Assembly: GCA_030278955.1 (NCBI GenBank)
Contig: JAOANR010000005.1
Coordinates: 36,583,105-36,647,104, forward strand
DNA length: 64,000 nucleotides
Direction: 5' to 3'
Source of the DNA: Hygrophila difformis
Lineage: Eukaryota > Streptophyta > Magnoliopsida > Lamiales > Acanthaceae
The translations under genes and the position numbers were made by a program. The notes below the pieces were generated by a model. It was not told where the DNA came from. It saw nothing but the letters and a program-made list of their open reading frames with translations, and searched no databases. Shown here in pieces: positions 45,245 through 57,225 of the stretch. Numbering within the stretch: the stretch's first letter is position 1; each line of letters begins with the position of its first letter.

Positions 45245-45748
45245 TGTAACTATTGTAAAGAAATGTTGTGGATGTATAAATGTGTACACATCAGTTGGGA
45301 AGATCATCATTGTAATTGAGGCTTATTGTAAGAAATGCTGTTGGTTTGTTGTAATGTATAACTGTATAACAAAATCATTGTAATTGTACTACTTGTGTTG
45401 GCCTACGTTTTATACTTTTATTGATTCGTGGTGTACCCATACGAGAAAAAAACATGTTATTACACAGGCAAGGCCACTTTTGTTGAGCTAGTTTGAGTGA
45501 CTCACATTGATCAAGCGGTGATAAACTGACAATGATGATGCAAACGTACTCCGCGCTTGGCCTATCTTTGTAGCTGCTAGTGCTACGTCACCGCGCGGGG
45601 CCGTGTGAGGTTCAAGTAGGGTTCCAAATGAATCAAACATTTTTGGTTCGATTCGTTATTCGATTCGAAATTATTCAAAATTTTAATATTCGAATAATAT
45701 TTGATTCGATTCGATATTCGATTAAACATTTTATTTTATATAAAATTA
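45245..45748. other. Intergenic, 3' UTR and TTCGATTCGA-rich repeat
   Basis: The first about 150 bp are the likely oxidoreductase 3' UTR. From 45640 onward there are repeated TTCGATTCG words, which resume after the MITE at about 46180-46200. The MITE therefore inserted into an older AT-rich repeat of about 45620-46205. Confidence 0.5.
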
Positions 45749-46009
45749 CTACCTCCGTTCTCTTGAAAGTGAAACATTCACTCATTGCACGCAGTTTAAT
45801 CCATATCTTCAATGATTAATAATTCAAATTGTGTATAAGTAAAAATTATAAAAAATGGATATTCTAAAACTACAAGATAAGACGAATCTAATAAGATCTC
45901 ATTTAACTATATTTTTTCTTGTATAACCATGATAAAAATTTGAATCAAAGTTAAACAATGAATAGTGCTAATAAATTGAAATGTTGCAAAATTACAAAAA
46001 CAGAGGAAG
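45749..46009. mobile_element. Stowaway-like MITE
   Basis: The ends CTACCTCCGTTCTCTTG and CAGAGGAAG are flanked by TA (45747-45748, 46010-46011). The interior matches the MITE at 22392 (CTAAAACTACAAGAT, ATGATAAAAATTTGAATCAAAG). Confidence 0.88.
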
Positions 46010-46222
46010 TATGTAAATATATAAAATAACTTTGTTAGATAATTTAAAATTTAATTTTAATGACTATATTTATTAATTAATATGAATATATTTATATATG
46101 AAATTAAAGTACTAAATTGGATATATAAATTCAATAACTAAAAATTAATTTTTTAATATAAATTATCTTATAGAATAATTTGATTCGATTCGATAGTATT
46201 TGTGAAGCTTAACAAATTGTAG

Positions 46223-46350
46223 AAATTTCATGGATGAGAGGCTCACACCTAAAACCAATTGGTGATAGGTAGAGTTGCTCCCAACCGATATAAGGTAATT
46301 ATAGGGACACATCATATCCGATGTGGGATATCAACACCCTTCCCTCGAGA
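46223..46350. repeat. Fragment of a common dispersed plant repeat
   Basis: CTCACACCTAAAACCAATTGG, then GGTAATTATAGGGACACATC and GATGTGGGATATCAACACCC. I know this block as a motif dispersed near many plant genes. I cannot assign it to an element family from this copy alone. Confidence 0.4.
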
Positions 46351-46582
46351 TGATATCCATCTCGAAATTAAATCCAAATTCAGGATCGAACACAAATCAA
46401 ATCAAATCAAATGCTACAGTATTCGGTTCGATTCCAAGTGGGGTTCCGATTAACATAGCAAATACTAGTAAATTCCGAACAGGCTCAAGTTTTAATTATG
46501 AGTGGCACATACGCCGCCCTGAGAGTGTGAGGTGGATTCTCAAACTCATCACCCAACGTGGTACTACTATAAAGTTAGGTCC

Positions 46583-46659
46583 AAACCAACATTCACACTC
46601 CCAACCACCAAACTTAATTAACTAATAATTAACTAAATCTGTCCCTTCAGTCTATATAT
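46583..46659 (+). promoter_or_regulatory. Glycosyltransferase promoter: AC-rich MYB sites and TATA
   Basis: ACCAAC (46585-46590) and CCAACCACCAAAC (46601-46613) resemble the AC elements bound by R2R3-MYB factors at phenylpropanoid and anthocyanin genes. TATATAT at 46653-46659 sits 103 bp before the ATG, allowing a leader of about 75 bp. MYB control is inference. Confidence 0.55.
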
Positions 46660-46761
46660 TCCCTCTCCTTCCTTCCTTCTACTATTTATTACCCAAAAAT
46701 AAACCCAACTCTTCTTGTCCCCCTTCTGCCCCTCACAACTTGATCATTCCCTTTTTCCAAT

Positions 46762-48201
46762 ATGGACCCAAAAGAACAGCAACTCCATCTTGTAATGTTC
46801 CCCTTCTTTGCCTTCGGCCACATCTCCCCCTTCGTCCAGCTTTCCAACAAGCTCATCTCCCATGGCCTTCGCATTTCCTTCTTCTCTGCCTCCGCCAACG
46901 TCCCCCGCATCTCCTCGATGCTCATCCCCTCCCCAAATGCCCAAATCGTCCCCCTCACTCTCCCCCCCGTCGACGGCCTCCCACCCGGCATCGAGAACAC
47001 CTCCGACCTAACCCCTGCCCAATCCGAGCTTCTCAAAGTCGCAATGGACCTGATGCAGACCCAAATCAAAACCCTCTTGTCCCAACTAAACCCTCATTTC
47101 GTCGTCTTCGATTTCGCCCAAGAATGGCTCCCCAAATTGGCCTCTGATTTGGGCATCAAGACTTGCTTTTACTCCGTCTTCATTGCCCTTTCCACCGCCT
47201 TCCTCACCGTCCCCGCCAGGCTGAACCACAAACAAGAAGATTCCGGCGCCAAATTCTTCCCTTCTCTCGATCAGCTCAAGCTCCCCCCTCCCGGGTTCCC
47301 CAAAACATCCTTAACTTCGGTTAAAACGTTCGAGGCACGCGACTTCATGTACATGTTCAGGAGCTTCCACGGCAAGTCCTGCGTGTACGACCGCGTCGTC
47401 TCCGGCCTGACCGGCTGCTCCGCCATCATCGCCAAGACGTGCCGCGAAATGGAAGCGCCTTACATCGAATACGTGAGATCCCAATTCAATAAACCCGTCC
47501 TCCTAGTCGGTCCCATCGTTCCCTCCGCCCCGGCCAACGACCCACTCGACGCAAAATTCGCTGATTGGCTATCCAAATTCGCCGCCAAGTCCGTCGTTTT
47601 CTGCTCATTCGGCAGCGAGACATTCCTGAACGATGATCAGATCGAGGAGCTGGCATTAGGGCTGGAACTCACCGGATTGCCATTCATCCTAATCCTCAAT
47701 TTCCCCACCACAGGCGACGCCGATAAGGAGCTGGAAAAAGCACTCCCGAAAGGATTTACCGAGAGGGTTAAGGAGAGGGCGATAATTTCAACAGGGTGGG
47801 TGCAGCAGCAGCAGATTCTGGCGCACCCAAGCGTGGGGTGCTATTTGAACCACGGAGGGTTCAGTTCGGTGATGGAGGCGGTGGTGAACGACTGCCAGGT
47901 GGTGATGATGCCGCAGAAGGGGGACCAGTTCTTGAACACGAAGCTGGTGAGTGGGGATTGGGGGGCTGGGATTGAGGTGAGGAGGAGGGATGAGGATGGG
48001 GGATTTGGGAAGGAAGATGTTAGGGAGGCTGTGGAGAGTGTGATGGTTAGGGTTTCGGAGGAGCCTGGGAGAAGCATTAGGGAGAATCATGGCAAGTGGA
48101 GGGAGTTGTTTTGTGATGAGGGTTTTGAGGGGAAGCTGATTGGGGATTTGGTTGAGGAGTTAGGAAGTATTATTGCATTTGAGGGAATGTCTGGCTCTTG
48201 A
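46762..48201 (+). CDS. Family-1 UDP-glycosyltransferase, UGT79-like (flavonoid or anthocyanin branch-forming type)
   Basis: A single exon of 479 residues, a normal plant UGT length. It transfers a sugar from UDP-sugar to a small acceptor. The catalytic His20 is in FFAFGHISPF and its partner Asp117 in VVFDFAQEWLP. The N-terminal half forms the acceptor site. The PSPG donor box spans residues 346-389, from W346 to Q389, and ends VNDCQVVMMPQKGDQ, a wording typical of UGT79 enzymes. Those often add a second sugar to flavonoid or anthocyanin 3-O-glycosides. The central HCG of the usual box is HGG here (364-366). The absence of introns also fits this clade. Acceptor and donor sugar cannot be read from sequence. 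UGT91 or UGT94 are alternatives. It is probably cytosolic; there is no signal peptide. Confidence 0.9.
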   Translation: MDPKEQQLHLVMFPFFAFGHISPFVQLSNKLISHGLRISFFSASANVPRISSMLIPSPNAQIVPLTLPPVDGLPPGIENTSDLTPAQSELLKVAMDLMQTQIKTLLSQLNPHFVVFDFAQEWLPKLASDLGIKTCFYSVFIALSTAFLTVPARLNHKQEDSGAKFFPSLDQLKLPPPGFPKTSLTSVKTFEARDFMYMFRSFHGKSCVYDRVVSGLTGCSAIIAKTCREMEAPYIEYVRSQFNKPVLLVGPIVPSAPANDPLDAKFADWLSKFAAKSVVFCSFGSETFLNDDQIEELALGLELTGLPFILILNFPTTGDADKELEKALPKGFTERVKERAIISTGWVQQQQILAHPSVGCYLNHGGFSSVMEAVVNDCQVVMMPQKGDQFLNTKLVSGDWGAGIEVRRRDEDGGFGKEDVREAVESVMVRVSEEPGRSIRENHGKWRELFCDEGFEGKLIGDLVEELGSIIAFEGMSGS

Positions 48202-48570
48202 CAGACATTTTAAGGTTGTGGTAGTGAAAACTTTCTATATAGAGTGTGTGGATTTCACTTGTGTGTAATAATAGATTTTAACGAATAATAGGATATTCAA
48301 CCGGGCCGGCTTTGAAATTGTTATTAGGTCCAGAACATATTCAAAGGCCCTTTTCTTTTCTTTTCTTTTTTTTTTCTTTTTTTTTTAATGTTTAAATAAT
48401 TTTTTAGTTTTTTGCTATCATAGTAGTAAGTACTATATGTAATATTATAATCTGTAATTCAATTCTTTATTTTTTTTCTTCAGCAAAAATTATAACAATT
48501 AGTTAATTATTTATTTTTTTAAAATTGCAATAACTTTAACTTCTTTTTACAAAAATAAAAATGGTTAATA
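48202..48570. other. Glycosyltransferase 3' UTR and pyrimidine-rich spacer
   Basis: The 3' UTR probably ends near 48290. A CTTTT/T tract lies at 48352-48388. Nothing else is recognised. Confidence 0.5.
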
Positions 48571-48827
48571 CTCCCTTCGTTTTGAAATAGATGTAACATT
48601 TCATAGTTGTTACTATTTACTAAGTAAATTTGATTCAAATTTTTAACACAATTATATAAGATAAAACATAGTTAAGTAAGATCTTATTAAATTCGTTTAA
48701 TCGCGTACTTTTAAAATTTCAATTTTTATAATTTTAATTTTAAAAAATTTGAGATATGAAGCGTTAAAAATGTATATTGAATAATGTGAAACGCATGAGT
48801 ATTGCAATCTTTGAAAAACGGAGGGAG
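48571..48827. mobile_element. Stowaway-like MITE, reverse orientation to those at 22392 and 45749
   Basis: The ends CTCCCTTCGTTTTGAAA and its partner TTTGAAAAACGGAGGGAG are flanked by TA (48569-48570, 48828-48829). The interior is the reverse complement of the same family (GATTCAAATTTTTAACA, AGTAAGATCTTATTAAATTCG). Confidence 0.88.
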
Positions 48828-49351
48828 TATATGTACAAAATAATGTTTTTAATAGCATTCCTAATATTAGATATATATTTTTTAAATCGAGAGGAGGATG
48901 TGCTCGAATTTTAGAAATAATAGCTTGAATTTTAAATAATAAATGAGCGAATTGGGCTCGCCTGGTTTGATACTCCGTAAAACTTTAATAATTTTAAATA
49001 ATATATAATTTATTACATATTTATTGAATTTTTTGATATGTATTTATAAAATTGCTCAACGGAGTTCATAAAATGAGATTACCCCCACTTTTGAACTCAA
49101 AAATATGATTACGAGCCTGTTTGTTTTGCCTTAACTTTTTTTTTTTTTTTGACTTTTGCTTCTCCCAAAAGTTCTTTTGAATTTTTTTAGCTGTTTGTTT
49201 AGACTTTTTTTTAAATAAAAGGAGAATCAAAAGTTAAAATTCTACTTCTTTTCAAAGTAGATAGGGGTTACTTTTTAGAAAAGGGGAAGTCATTTAGTAA
49301 TAAAAATACAAAAATAACCCTATTTAAAAAGTAAATAAAATTAATTATAAA

Positions 49352-49379
49352 CTAGATTTTTTCGCCCGTTGCGCACGGG
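49352..49379 (-). mobile_element. Helitron 3' end, minus orientation
   Basis: The minus strand reads CCCGTGCGCAACGGGCG, then a short A run and CTAG before a T. The CCCGT/ACGGG stem, CTAG and T match the Helitron terminus rule. The body would extend to the right, but its 5' end and any coding part are not recognisable. Confidence 0.6.
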
Positions 49380-50386
49380 TATTGAACTTATATGAGAATA
49401 TAATTTTATTTTTTTGGATTACATGATATTCAAATTCTTTTACTTAAATGGTTATTGGAATACATGCAACAAAAATTCAAAAGGGAAATAAATGAGAAAA
49501 TAAGAGGGTGGAAGGAAAATTTAAACCCACAAACCAGGTGGACATAATATAAACTATATGGTTAAAAAACTAAATATATATAGTTTTGCTTTCATATCTA
49601 AAATAATGAGAGCAAGTGGAAAAAATACCCTTTAACTATTCAAAATTGAAAAAAAAATATTATATATTTTGGCATTATTAAGGTTCTAAAAAAATATAAT
49701 TTTGCTCCCTAATATATATGTTGTACATTTCAACTATTATCCCTAAAGTTGTAAATGATGTTTGATTGAAAGTTTATATTCACATGTTTTATTTCATGTT
49801 TGTAACATGATTACTTTCAATATAATATTAGAGCTTTTGGGTAAAATATTGCTACAACCCAAGATTATTTATGATTACCACAAATACATACTTTTTATAC
49901 TAAAATACTTTTTATATCCTTTTACAATACAAATTATTTATAAAAAATTGTTAAAAAAATTGTATAACAATTTACTCCGAAATTCATATACATTTTTATT
50001 TTATATTGAAATAGATAAGGATTACTGGATTAAGGATATTATGTCTAATAATTAAACTATGATTTGTTTTAGTCTTTTTTTCCTTTTTTTTCTTTCTTTC
50101 CTTCTTTAAAAAGAAAAAAAAATATGTAGAATTTTTTAGAATGGTATAAACTTTTTTTGGTGATTAGTCATTTTATATTAATTAATATTTTAGAGTCAAT
50201 TTAATGTCTACACCATATTTTAATGAAATATTTTTATTTAAAATACGGTTATTATATTCCTTATATTTTTCTTGCTAAAGAGCCAATGCTAGGAAAAAAA
50301 ATAAAAATAAAATAAAATAAAGTAAAGCTCCAATAAATTTTGATATAGGATTATATATTTTTTAGATATAATTTTTAAGAATATTA
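49380..50386. other. AT-rich non-coding stretch
   Basis: Very AT-rich with many A and T tracts. A 97-codon frame at 49762-50055 is AT-rich translation with no resemblance to a protein. It is possibly Helitron body. Confidence 0.45.
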
Positions 50387-50576
50387 CTCCCTCCGTCCCA
50401 CTCCAAATGTCTTACTTACTATTTTTGGATGTCCCATTACAAATGTCTTCTTTCTATAAATAGAAATAATTTTTCCCTCCAACCACTATGTGGACCCCAC
50501 TATATACTCACAAACCAACTCTACCTTAATTCACGTGCCCAACAGTAACAGGACACTTGGGGTGGGACGGAGGGAG
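50387..50576. mobile_element. Stowaway-like MITE, 190 bp
   Basis: The ends CTCCCTCCGTCCCACTCC and GGGGTGGGACGGAGGGAG are flanked by TA (50385-50386, 50577-50578). It belongs to a different subfamily from the three 260-bp copies. Confidence 0.9.
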
Positions 50577-52691
50577 TATAATTTTAATATTTTTTAAAAT
50601 ATCATGTATACAATAAAATAATTTATATATAGTTGTAATCAATTATATATTTTTAAAATATATATGAAGATTTTCTCAAGATTTTCTTATATTAATAGAT
50701 AGATTTATTTTTTAAATATAGATATTGATGATGTATTCGATGACGTGAAATTAGTCAGCGATTATGTGTGAACACAAAGTGTCTACGTATTTTAATAAGA
50801 GCTGTTGATCTGAAAATGAGCATATAATGACTGATTGACCCTTTAAAATTAAAAAGAAAGAACTAAATTAATAAGGTCAAAAGAGTCTGCACAACTTAAA
50901 AAGTATTCAGGATTTTTTTTTTTTTTTTTTTTTTTGGTGAGCAAGGACGCACAAGCGTCAGCAAAGGAAAAAAAACTGAGAAAAAACTACAGAAAAGCAG
51001 GAAGAAAGGAAACCAAGCAACAATCAAAATCTAGGAAAACAAGCTCCCGTCACGTCAGCCGCAAAGGCTTCTCTAGCTCCATCCAGCAGAAATGCCCAGG
51101 TAGTAAAGAAATCATCCTCATTCGCCCCTCTCATAGCTAAAGAATCAGCAACTACATTCCCGTCACGCAAAATATGGTGCCACTTAGCCCCAGGGATCTG
51201 ATCACACAGGTCCTGAATATTTCGAATAAGCGGAAAGAGCCAATGTCCCTTATTAACACCTTGTCGGATCAGCGTGAGCGCTGCCAAGGAGTCAGAAAAA
51301 TACGTGGCCACAGTAATCCCCAAGAAGATGAGACGCTTCAGGCCATACCAGATGGCATGAAGCTCTGCGTCAAGGTTCGACTTCTTACCAATGGCCTCAG
51401 CAAATCTCTCAATCCATCTCCCACCATCATCCCTAATCACACCACCAAATCCTGCTGGACCAGGATTCCCAATCGAGCTCCCGTCCACATGTAGAATCGT
51501 CCCTGAAGATCCTAAAGGATTCCAAGAAACCCATCGAGGTTCAGTCAATCTAATGGGTTTAGAGAAAACCCTATTAAAACACTCCCCAAGGAAGAGCACG
51601 TCCTTCATCGTCCCTGCAATGTTGATCCTGTCACCAAGCAAAACAGCTGCATTCCGGCCCCTCCATAGACTCCAAATAGTTGCCCAGTGTACACCACGCC
51701 ATGCATAGCACAGCCTGTGCAGTGAGGACGCATTGTTATTTTCATCAATAATCCAATCTTCCACTTTACAGCCAATCTTACCCCACACCTCCACAGCCAG
51801 GGACATTGAAAGAATATGTGGGAAATAGTCACATCCGAGCTATTACAAATAGCACATGTAGCCGAATTGGTCAGGCCACGACGGAAACGAAAAGAGTTGC
51901 TTGGGAGGGCTCTCCGGACGATCAACCACATAAGAAATCGAACTTTTTCCGGAGCTCGGATCTTCCAGACCCACGAAACATCATTGGCCAATGACAATCC
52001 CTTCTTAGCCAGCAGCCATGCATATCCAGATTGCACCGAGTACATCCCATCCTTCGAACCCATCCACCTGAAAGCATCTTGTGCACCTGTATGCATGACT
52101 AAAGGCCCATGGTCTTTAATGTCATTCTTTATCGCAACAGGAAGCTCAGTAACAAGCCCTTCCCAATGCCACCTCCCTTCATAAAATACCTCATTCACCT
52201 TAATATCCGCATCCAAGTTATTAATCTCAGGTAGAGTTCGAGCTATAGCACCCTTCCGAAGCCACACATCAAACCAAAAGTTACAATTTCCAGCTCCAAT
52301 CTGAATCCGTATGCCATCATCAAGGAGATGGTCAACCTTACAAAGAGCACGATAAGTAGCCGAAGCAACCGGTCTGTGAATAATTTCGCCAGTGGCATAT
52401 CCATATTTATTAATCATGAGCTCAACCTATGGTTTATTGGCGACGCACCTAACATCCATGTAACACTTCCCTAACAAGGCAATGTTCATGTCCCGGCTTG
52501 TCCGCAGACCCAGGCCACCGAGTTTTTTAGGCAGCGCCACTTCCGTCCACTTAACCAGATTCAATCCACGGCCGGATGAATCTTTCCAGATAAACGAGCG
52601 AACAATGGTGTCAAGCTTGTGGCATATGTCTTCAGGCAACCAATACATTTGCATTGAATAAGTTGGGATTGTAGAAAGCACTGCCTTAGCT

Positions 52692-54168
52692 TGTAATGAC
52701 CCGATTTAATTATATTGGACTGTATAAATTATTTGGTGATTGAATAGTTTCACTCAAGTTTGGATGGGGTCCAATTGAATTAATTGAGAGTGAGAAGGGG
52801 CCATTTGTAATATTCAGAAATTGGTTTAAAATGGGGTCAATTTGTAGTTTTGTGAAATAGAAGAAATAAACGGTAGAAAGGTGAGGGAGGCCGACGAGAG
52901 GAAGAAAGAAAAGGGGGAGATTTCAACTCGCTCAAATCATCGCGTTTCTTGAGCAATCGATTAATCCGTTGCTAGTAAGTGTTTCTCCTCGCTTCCCTCT
53001 TATCAATGATTTTTATTTCGTTCGTTTTGGTGGTGATTTGAAGATGTTTCAAAATGTTAGGTTTTTATTTGTTTTGGCCGATTGGACTCAAAATTGGGCA
53101 TTTAGGAGGTGTTTAATCGTTGGAAGATATCAGGCAAGGGATTTGTATGCTTAAATTACGTGTTTGGGGGGTATTGGGGTAATTTCCGGCAAGGATTTAT
53201 ATGTCGTAGATTGATTTTATTTCTTGTCTGTGGACTTCCTAGATTGATTTTATTTCTTGTCCGTGGACTTCCCAACTAGTTATTCTACTGGGTATTGGTG
53301 AAATTAGAGCTTTTCAGTTAAGTGGCGAAATTACAGTTTGTGAGTTTAACTAGTTTTCATATAAACCAATTGGATTTGCTAATCTTGCCATAGTTCGAAG
53401 CTTCCACTTGGGATGTGGAATTTCAAGTATGCTTTTTAGTGAATTTAATTGCTGAAGCTCAGACGGGAGCTCCCTGTATATCCATTCCTTGGAGTCTTGC
53501 TCGTTCTGTATGTATATGTGGGTACTGTATATACATAAATATGGGATATTGTTTGCCTTAAAGCCACGTGAGTAAGATTAGTTGTACTGATAGCTATTGT
53601 AGATACTTTATATTATAATTCATTTGATTGGATAGTCAATTATTTTCCCCAAGTAAAGTAGTGGAAGCTTACTGTAATGTTTCATATTTTAATTAATCTT
53701 ATTAAATTCCTAATTACCTACTGATCGTGTATACTAAGTACTAGTTATATAAGGGCACAATTCATGATCCTTATATTTGTAAGCTTGCCACGTGTGTACT
53801 AGTTGTAAGCTTGATACCTAAGAATTTACTTGGAAGAGTTGTTATGATTATTACGGGCAACCTTAATAGGTGTTGTTGAGCCTGTTGGCCCTTCGGGGTG
53901 TATGATTTGGGCTGTGATGCCTGTGGTCCCTGCGGGGATGGTGTATGTTACCCTGTAACGGGTTGGAATTGATGATATCCTCACCCGTGGGTTCATACCG
54001 CCCGGGTTTTTAGGTGCCGGCTAGGCATATTCATTACATTTGCATATAGGTTAGATAGGTGTATGTTAGGCCATGCATCACGTGCATAAATTGTATGATT
54101 GTGGTTGAAGCACCGGTATGGGACGGTGTGATGTTTATTTGCTTTTATTGTTATTGCTATTATTATTA

Positions 54169-54254
<86 letters not shown>

Positions 54255-54836
54255 TGCTCGTGTTGCTCTGTTATCCCTTACTCCCAAACACGTAGCCTTG
54301 CTCAGTACGTTGTACTGACTCCCTTTGCTTTTGTCTGTTTTATAGATCCTGCTGGAGGCGCTGGAGCATGATTGGGGTATGGGGATGAGAGATCACATAG
54401 ATAGGATTCTCATGTTCTTTTTATTATGTTTATTTATGTGGTACTCTGTTGATTTCTATTACTTGATACTTAATTGTCTAGTTGAGGCCTGTGAGCCTAA
54501 GATTTACATTCTGTCGGCCTGTGGCCTTATGTGTTTACTGCTTTGGGCTGGTAGCCCTGTTTCTGATATATTGGCAGGATGCCAGATTATATTTGAGAGG
54601 CTTGTAGCCTCATATTCTGACATGGATTGTTTTATTCAGTTATTCTGTGGGGATTATTTAAGTGCCATTGTGTTTTTATTTTATTTTAGATTCCGCATGA
54701 AACTGGTTTAATCATATGATCACTTTAGGGACTCAGCCTTGTACTAGCTGTTTTAAATTAGCTGGCCACTAGTTTAGGATAGTTAGTACGGCGGTAATGT
54801 TTGCGAAAATCAAGGTTGAATTTTCGGGGCGTTACA
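52692..54836. mobile_element. Solo LTR (2145 bp) inside the LINE
   Basis: It runs TGTAATGACC ... CGGGGCGTTACA, with 5-bp flanks TAGCT and TGGCT (one mismatch) from the LINE sequence TTAGCTAAGG. LINE RT coding (…GRTTLA | KAVLSTIP…) continues on both sides. There is no internal region, PBS or second LTR, so it is a solo LTR left by recombination. The TGTAA/TTACA ends resemble chromovirus G but the sequence differs. Confidence 0.85.
54141..54255. repeat. TTA/ATT microsatellite in the solo LTR
   Basis: About 110 bp of almost pure trinucleotide repeat, interrupted by a few TTG and GCT units. It generates the leucine and tyrosine runs seen in translation and is not coding. Confidence 0.95.
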
Positions 54837-57225
54837 TGGCTAAGGTGGTCCTGCCGACCTTATTAAGGAGGCTTCTCTTCCATGTTGACAGCCGAGCCGC
54901 CACCTTATCAACAAGGGCCTGAAACTGGTGGCTCCGAGCCGCCCCATAGAAGACCGGAAATCCTAGATAAAGACCAAGTTCTTGAGTAAAGTTGATATTA
55001 AGAATACCTGAAATGGTGTGTAACATATGATCAGGAACAGCTGAAGAAGCATACGCATGAGATTTATTTACATTGAACCTCAACCCGGATTGACTGGCAA
55101 AGTTGCTCAACACCTCATCCACACATCTAATACTAGGTGGCTTCGGAAAATTGAATAAGATCGTCGTCGAGATATTTTCACAGGCTTCCACTGCCCCATG
55201 TCAACTTTCGCAGTAATGGTACATGACAACTTCTCCATAATAATAATGAACAAGTATGGAGATAAAGGGTCACCCTGCCGAAGCCTTTTAGCAGGCGAGA
55301 TAGGCGGGAGCATACCCCCATTCCACAGAATATTATAAACAGGCGATCATACACAAAACATGATAATCTGACGAAGAGAATTAGGCAGGCCCCTCTCCCC
55401 TAAACAAAGCTCCAAAAAATTCCAGTCGACATTGTCATAAGCCTTTCCGAGATCAACCTTAAGAAAAAACTCCTGCTTCCGCCTAGGTTTGATGTGGAAG
55501 GTATTAACAACTTCTTGAAGAATGATAGCATTCCCTATGGTGCCACGACCTGGGATAAAGGCCGATTGAAACGACCCAATATATTCCGTCAACACAGGAC
55601 GAAGTCTATGGACAATGACTTTCGTGAGTATTTTATAACTCACATTACATAAGCTTATCGGTCGGAACTGTCGAATTTCTCTAGGGATATCCACCTTTGG
55701 AATGAGCCGAATAAGCGTGGCCGCAATACTATTGTCGAAGGACCTTTGAAGAAAAGCATCATGGACAGATTTGAAAACCGAGAACCCAATAGTATCCCAA
55801 TAAGTTTTATAGAATATAGCGGGGAAATCATCCGGCCCGGGTGACAACAATCCTTTCATACCCATAACCGCATCCTTAATCTCTTGGGGCGACACCTCCA
55901 CATCTAAATCCTCAACGTTGGCAGCGGCTACTAGAGGAGCTAAGGGTGGACGACTATTCTGGCTTGATGGAGTCATACCAAAAATCATGCCGAAATGATT
56001 AAGAACATGGGCTTGAAGTCTGGCATCGTCTGTGATCCATTGCCCATTAATATCCAATCCCAAGATATTATTCCTCTGGTGTCGAAACATGGTTTTATTA
56101 TGAAAATACCTAGTGTTTCTGTCTCCCATCGTAATCCATTTATCACGCGCTTTTTGAAACCAAAGCATTTCTTCTTGGGCTAGAACAACATCCAATTCTC
56201 TCATAAGCTCCTATTCCAAGCGGGCCATACACGCCGAATCAATTCCAGAGAGAACACGACGGACACCTTCCAACCTCCGGATCAATTTTCTTTTCCGCCG
56301 AGCCAGGTTACCAAAAGAATGAAGATTAAAATGCATGGAAGAGGCTTGGACTTGCTGTAGCTGTTCCGGCAACTTGTACCCTCCCAGTAGCCAAGCAGAG
56401 TCCACGATAAGAGGATATTTAGGATGGGTAGACCACATGTATTCCCATCGAAAAGGACGGGGGCCAGACGGGGTCACAGGCCTAAAGCACCTCATCAAGA
56501 TACCATTGTGATCCGACGCCCTGTGATGTAATACCTCCACAAACCCTTCCGGAAACTCATTGATCCAAGCAATATTGGCTACTGCTCTATCCAGTCGACG
56601 CCTAGCCAATCGTCCCCCAGTGGTATTGCACTGCCACGTGAATAAATCCCCCACAGTATGAATGGATTGCAAGCCACATTCCATCAACATGTTACAAAAG
56701 GCATTAGACAGCGTAGCTTGATATTGCATGCCAACATTTTCCGAAGTAGAGACTCTAGAGTTCCAATCTCCCATGGCGAGCCATGGTCCTTGAATATTGG
56801 ATGCACTTACCCTCATGTTATCCCAGTCCAATGATCGCTGGCCAACACAAGGATTAGCATAAATGGCTGTAAACACCCATGTCACACTCCCCCAACTGAT
56901 TTTAATGGACACCATTCTAGCATGTTGCTCAACGCAAGTGAAGGTGAAAGGGATTCCAATCCGGGCCAAAACCCAAAGCCCTCCTGCTTGACCAATCAGA
57001 TCCTCAATATAGACCATATCGTAATCAATATTATAGAAAAAAAACTCTTAACCGTTCAAACATCCCTCTCGGTTCTAGCAGTACCACAATAGAAGGTTTG
57101 AAGGTTCTTAACACATCAACAATGTTGCATTGTGTTGTCTTGTGCATGGCGCCACGGATATTCCATGACAAGATAGAAAAGTCTAGGAACTCTATCATCA
57201 AGAACAACTTGGGTGGTAGGTGATC

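Larger units (their letters stand above)
51024..57198 (-). pseudogene. LINE ORF2: endonuclease, reverse transcriptase, zf-RVT, RNase H (broken)
   Basis: It starts at the ATG at 57198 (MIEFLDFSILSWNIRGA, the start of an EEP endonuclease). A frameshift leads to 57017-56211, with GDWNSR and ASDHNGIL catalytic-site motifs. RT follows (56204-55347), with IRQFRPISLCNV and KVDLGKAYDNVDW, then LRQGDPLSPYLF (55313-55107). The next motif should be F/YADD, but the sequence jumps at about 55160-55200, so it appears deleted. After the inserted LTR come AVLSTIPTYSMQMYWLP (52681) and zf-RVT (52417-51800). A one-base shift near 51800 precedes the RNase H (DGSSIGNPGPAGFG, AELHAI, SDSLAAL, GNVVADSLA), ending at 51024. 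It is not functional. Confidence 0.9.

Noticed and set aside
54059..54318. Tyrosine- or leucine-rich small proteins
   Set aside because: Translation of the TTA/ATT microsatellite.
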